Assembly: GCA_000507305.1 (NCBI GenBank)
Contig: DF239828.1
Coordinates: forward strand, 1-64,000
DNA: 64,000 nt
DNA from: Breviolum minutum Mf 1.05b.01
Taxonomy: Eukaryota; Sar; Dinophyceae; Suessiales; Symbiodiniaceae
Reading direction: 5' to 3'
The number at the start of each line of letters is the position of its first letter. The stretch's first letter is position 1. This document shows, piece after piece, positions 63,837 to 64,000 of this stretch. The position numbers and the translations under genes are program-made. Below the pieces are notes generated by a model, which did not search any database, was not told the origin of the DNA, and was given only the letters and a program-made list of their open reading frames with translations.

Positions 63837-63903
63837 AACTCTTCGTGAGGTGATGGCTACAGGCGATCCGGACGAGAGTGGTATTGAGATGCGGGCAGTC
63901 CAC
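63837..63903 (+). CDS. Internal exon near the window end
   Basis: TLREVMATGDPDESGIEMRA then VH, donor GTGAGA. Acceptor TGTGCTAG gives a one-base start; a TTCGTGAG acceptor would start in phase 0 at VMATG and would fit the exon at 63438. The gene continues outside the window. Confidence 0.42.
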
Positions 63904-63919
63904 GTGAGATGTTTACAGA

Positions 63920-64000
63920 GCTGAAACCATCCATTTTAATAGGGATTTCCAGTATTTTCACCATCCATTTTGGGGTAACCCTATTTTTGGAAACACTCAT
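63920..64000. repeat. MITE family G, cut by the window end
   Basis: 'gaaaccatccattttaatagggatttcc' and 'ggggtaaccctatttttggaaacactcat' match family G. Confidence 0.75.

Overview
The window is nuclear DNA of a dinoflagellate, probably of the Symbiodiniaceae/Suessiales type. The decisive sign is an exact genomic copy of the dinoflagellate spliced leader (DinoSL) at 14793-14814, lying 49 bases before an intronless ORF. This is the known mark of an mRNA that was trans-spliced, reverse-transcribed and put back into the genome. The rest fits: about 43% GC by eye, very short exons (30-200 bp) with G/C-ending codons, introns of 0.1-1 kb, some GC-AG and possibly GA-AG introns, many microsatellites and a very high density of short inverted-repeat elements (MITEs). 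No rRNA, tRNA, CRISPR or bacterial operon was seen.

Coding sequence is scattered, so most gene calls are exon models made by eye from reading frame, codon bias, splice dinucleotides and phase. The best supported are: a plus-strand Cys/Trp repeat protein (about 0.6-2.7 kb); a four-exon minus-strand gene (4.8-6.4 kb); the DinoSL retrogene (14.8-15.5 kb) beside a decayed multi-exon gene (11.7-14.0 kb) and an AT-rich island; six-exon and seven-exon plus-strand models (31.9-34.9 and 35.8-39.4 kb); a four-exon plus-strand model (44.9-46.5 kb); a minus-strand exon cluster (49.6-51.6 kb); a three-exon minus-strand gene whose first intron is almost exactly one MITE (57.2-58.3 kb); and a plus-strand run of exons from 59.1 kb to the end. 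Almost none of the proteins belongs to a family I recognise, and I give no functions where the sequence shows none.

Between the exons lie at least ten MITE families of about 80-240 bp, which I call A-J, each present several times and each recognised by complementary ends. Several copies abut predicted exons so that their ends supply, or nearly supply, GT and AG splice sites (58034-58141, 60683-60821, 46264-46397, 22221-22325, 29626-29776). I read this as introner-like intron gain: active or recently active MITEs are manufacturing introns in this genome. It is the most interesting signal in the window. It rests on exon models that need RNA evidence.

Other points of interest are a pair of about 87%-identical exons 56 kb apart on opposite strands, a repeated WCxWVP motif, a microsatellite of over 400 bp holding the only ambiguous base, and a short duplicated coding tail at 28.5 kb.
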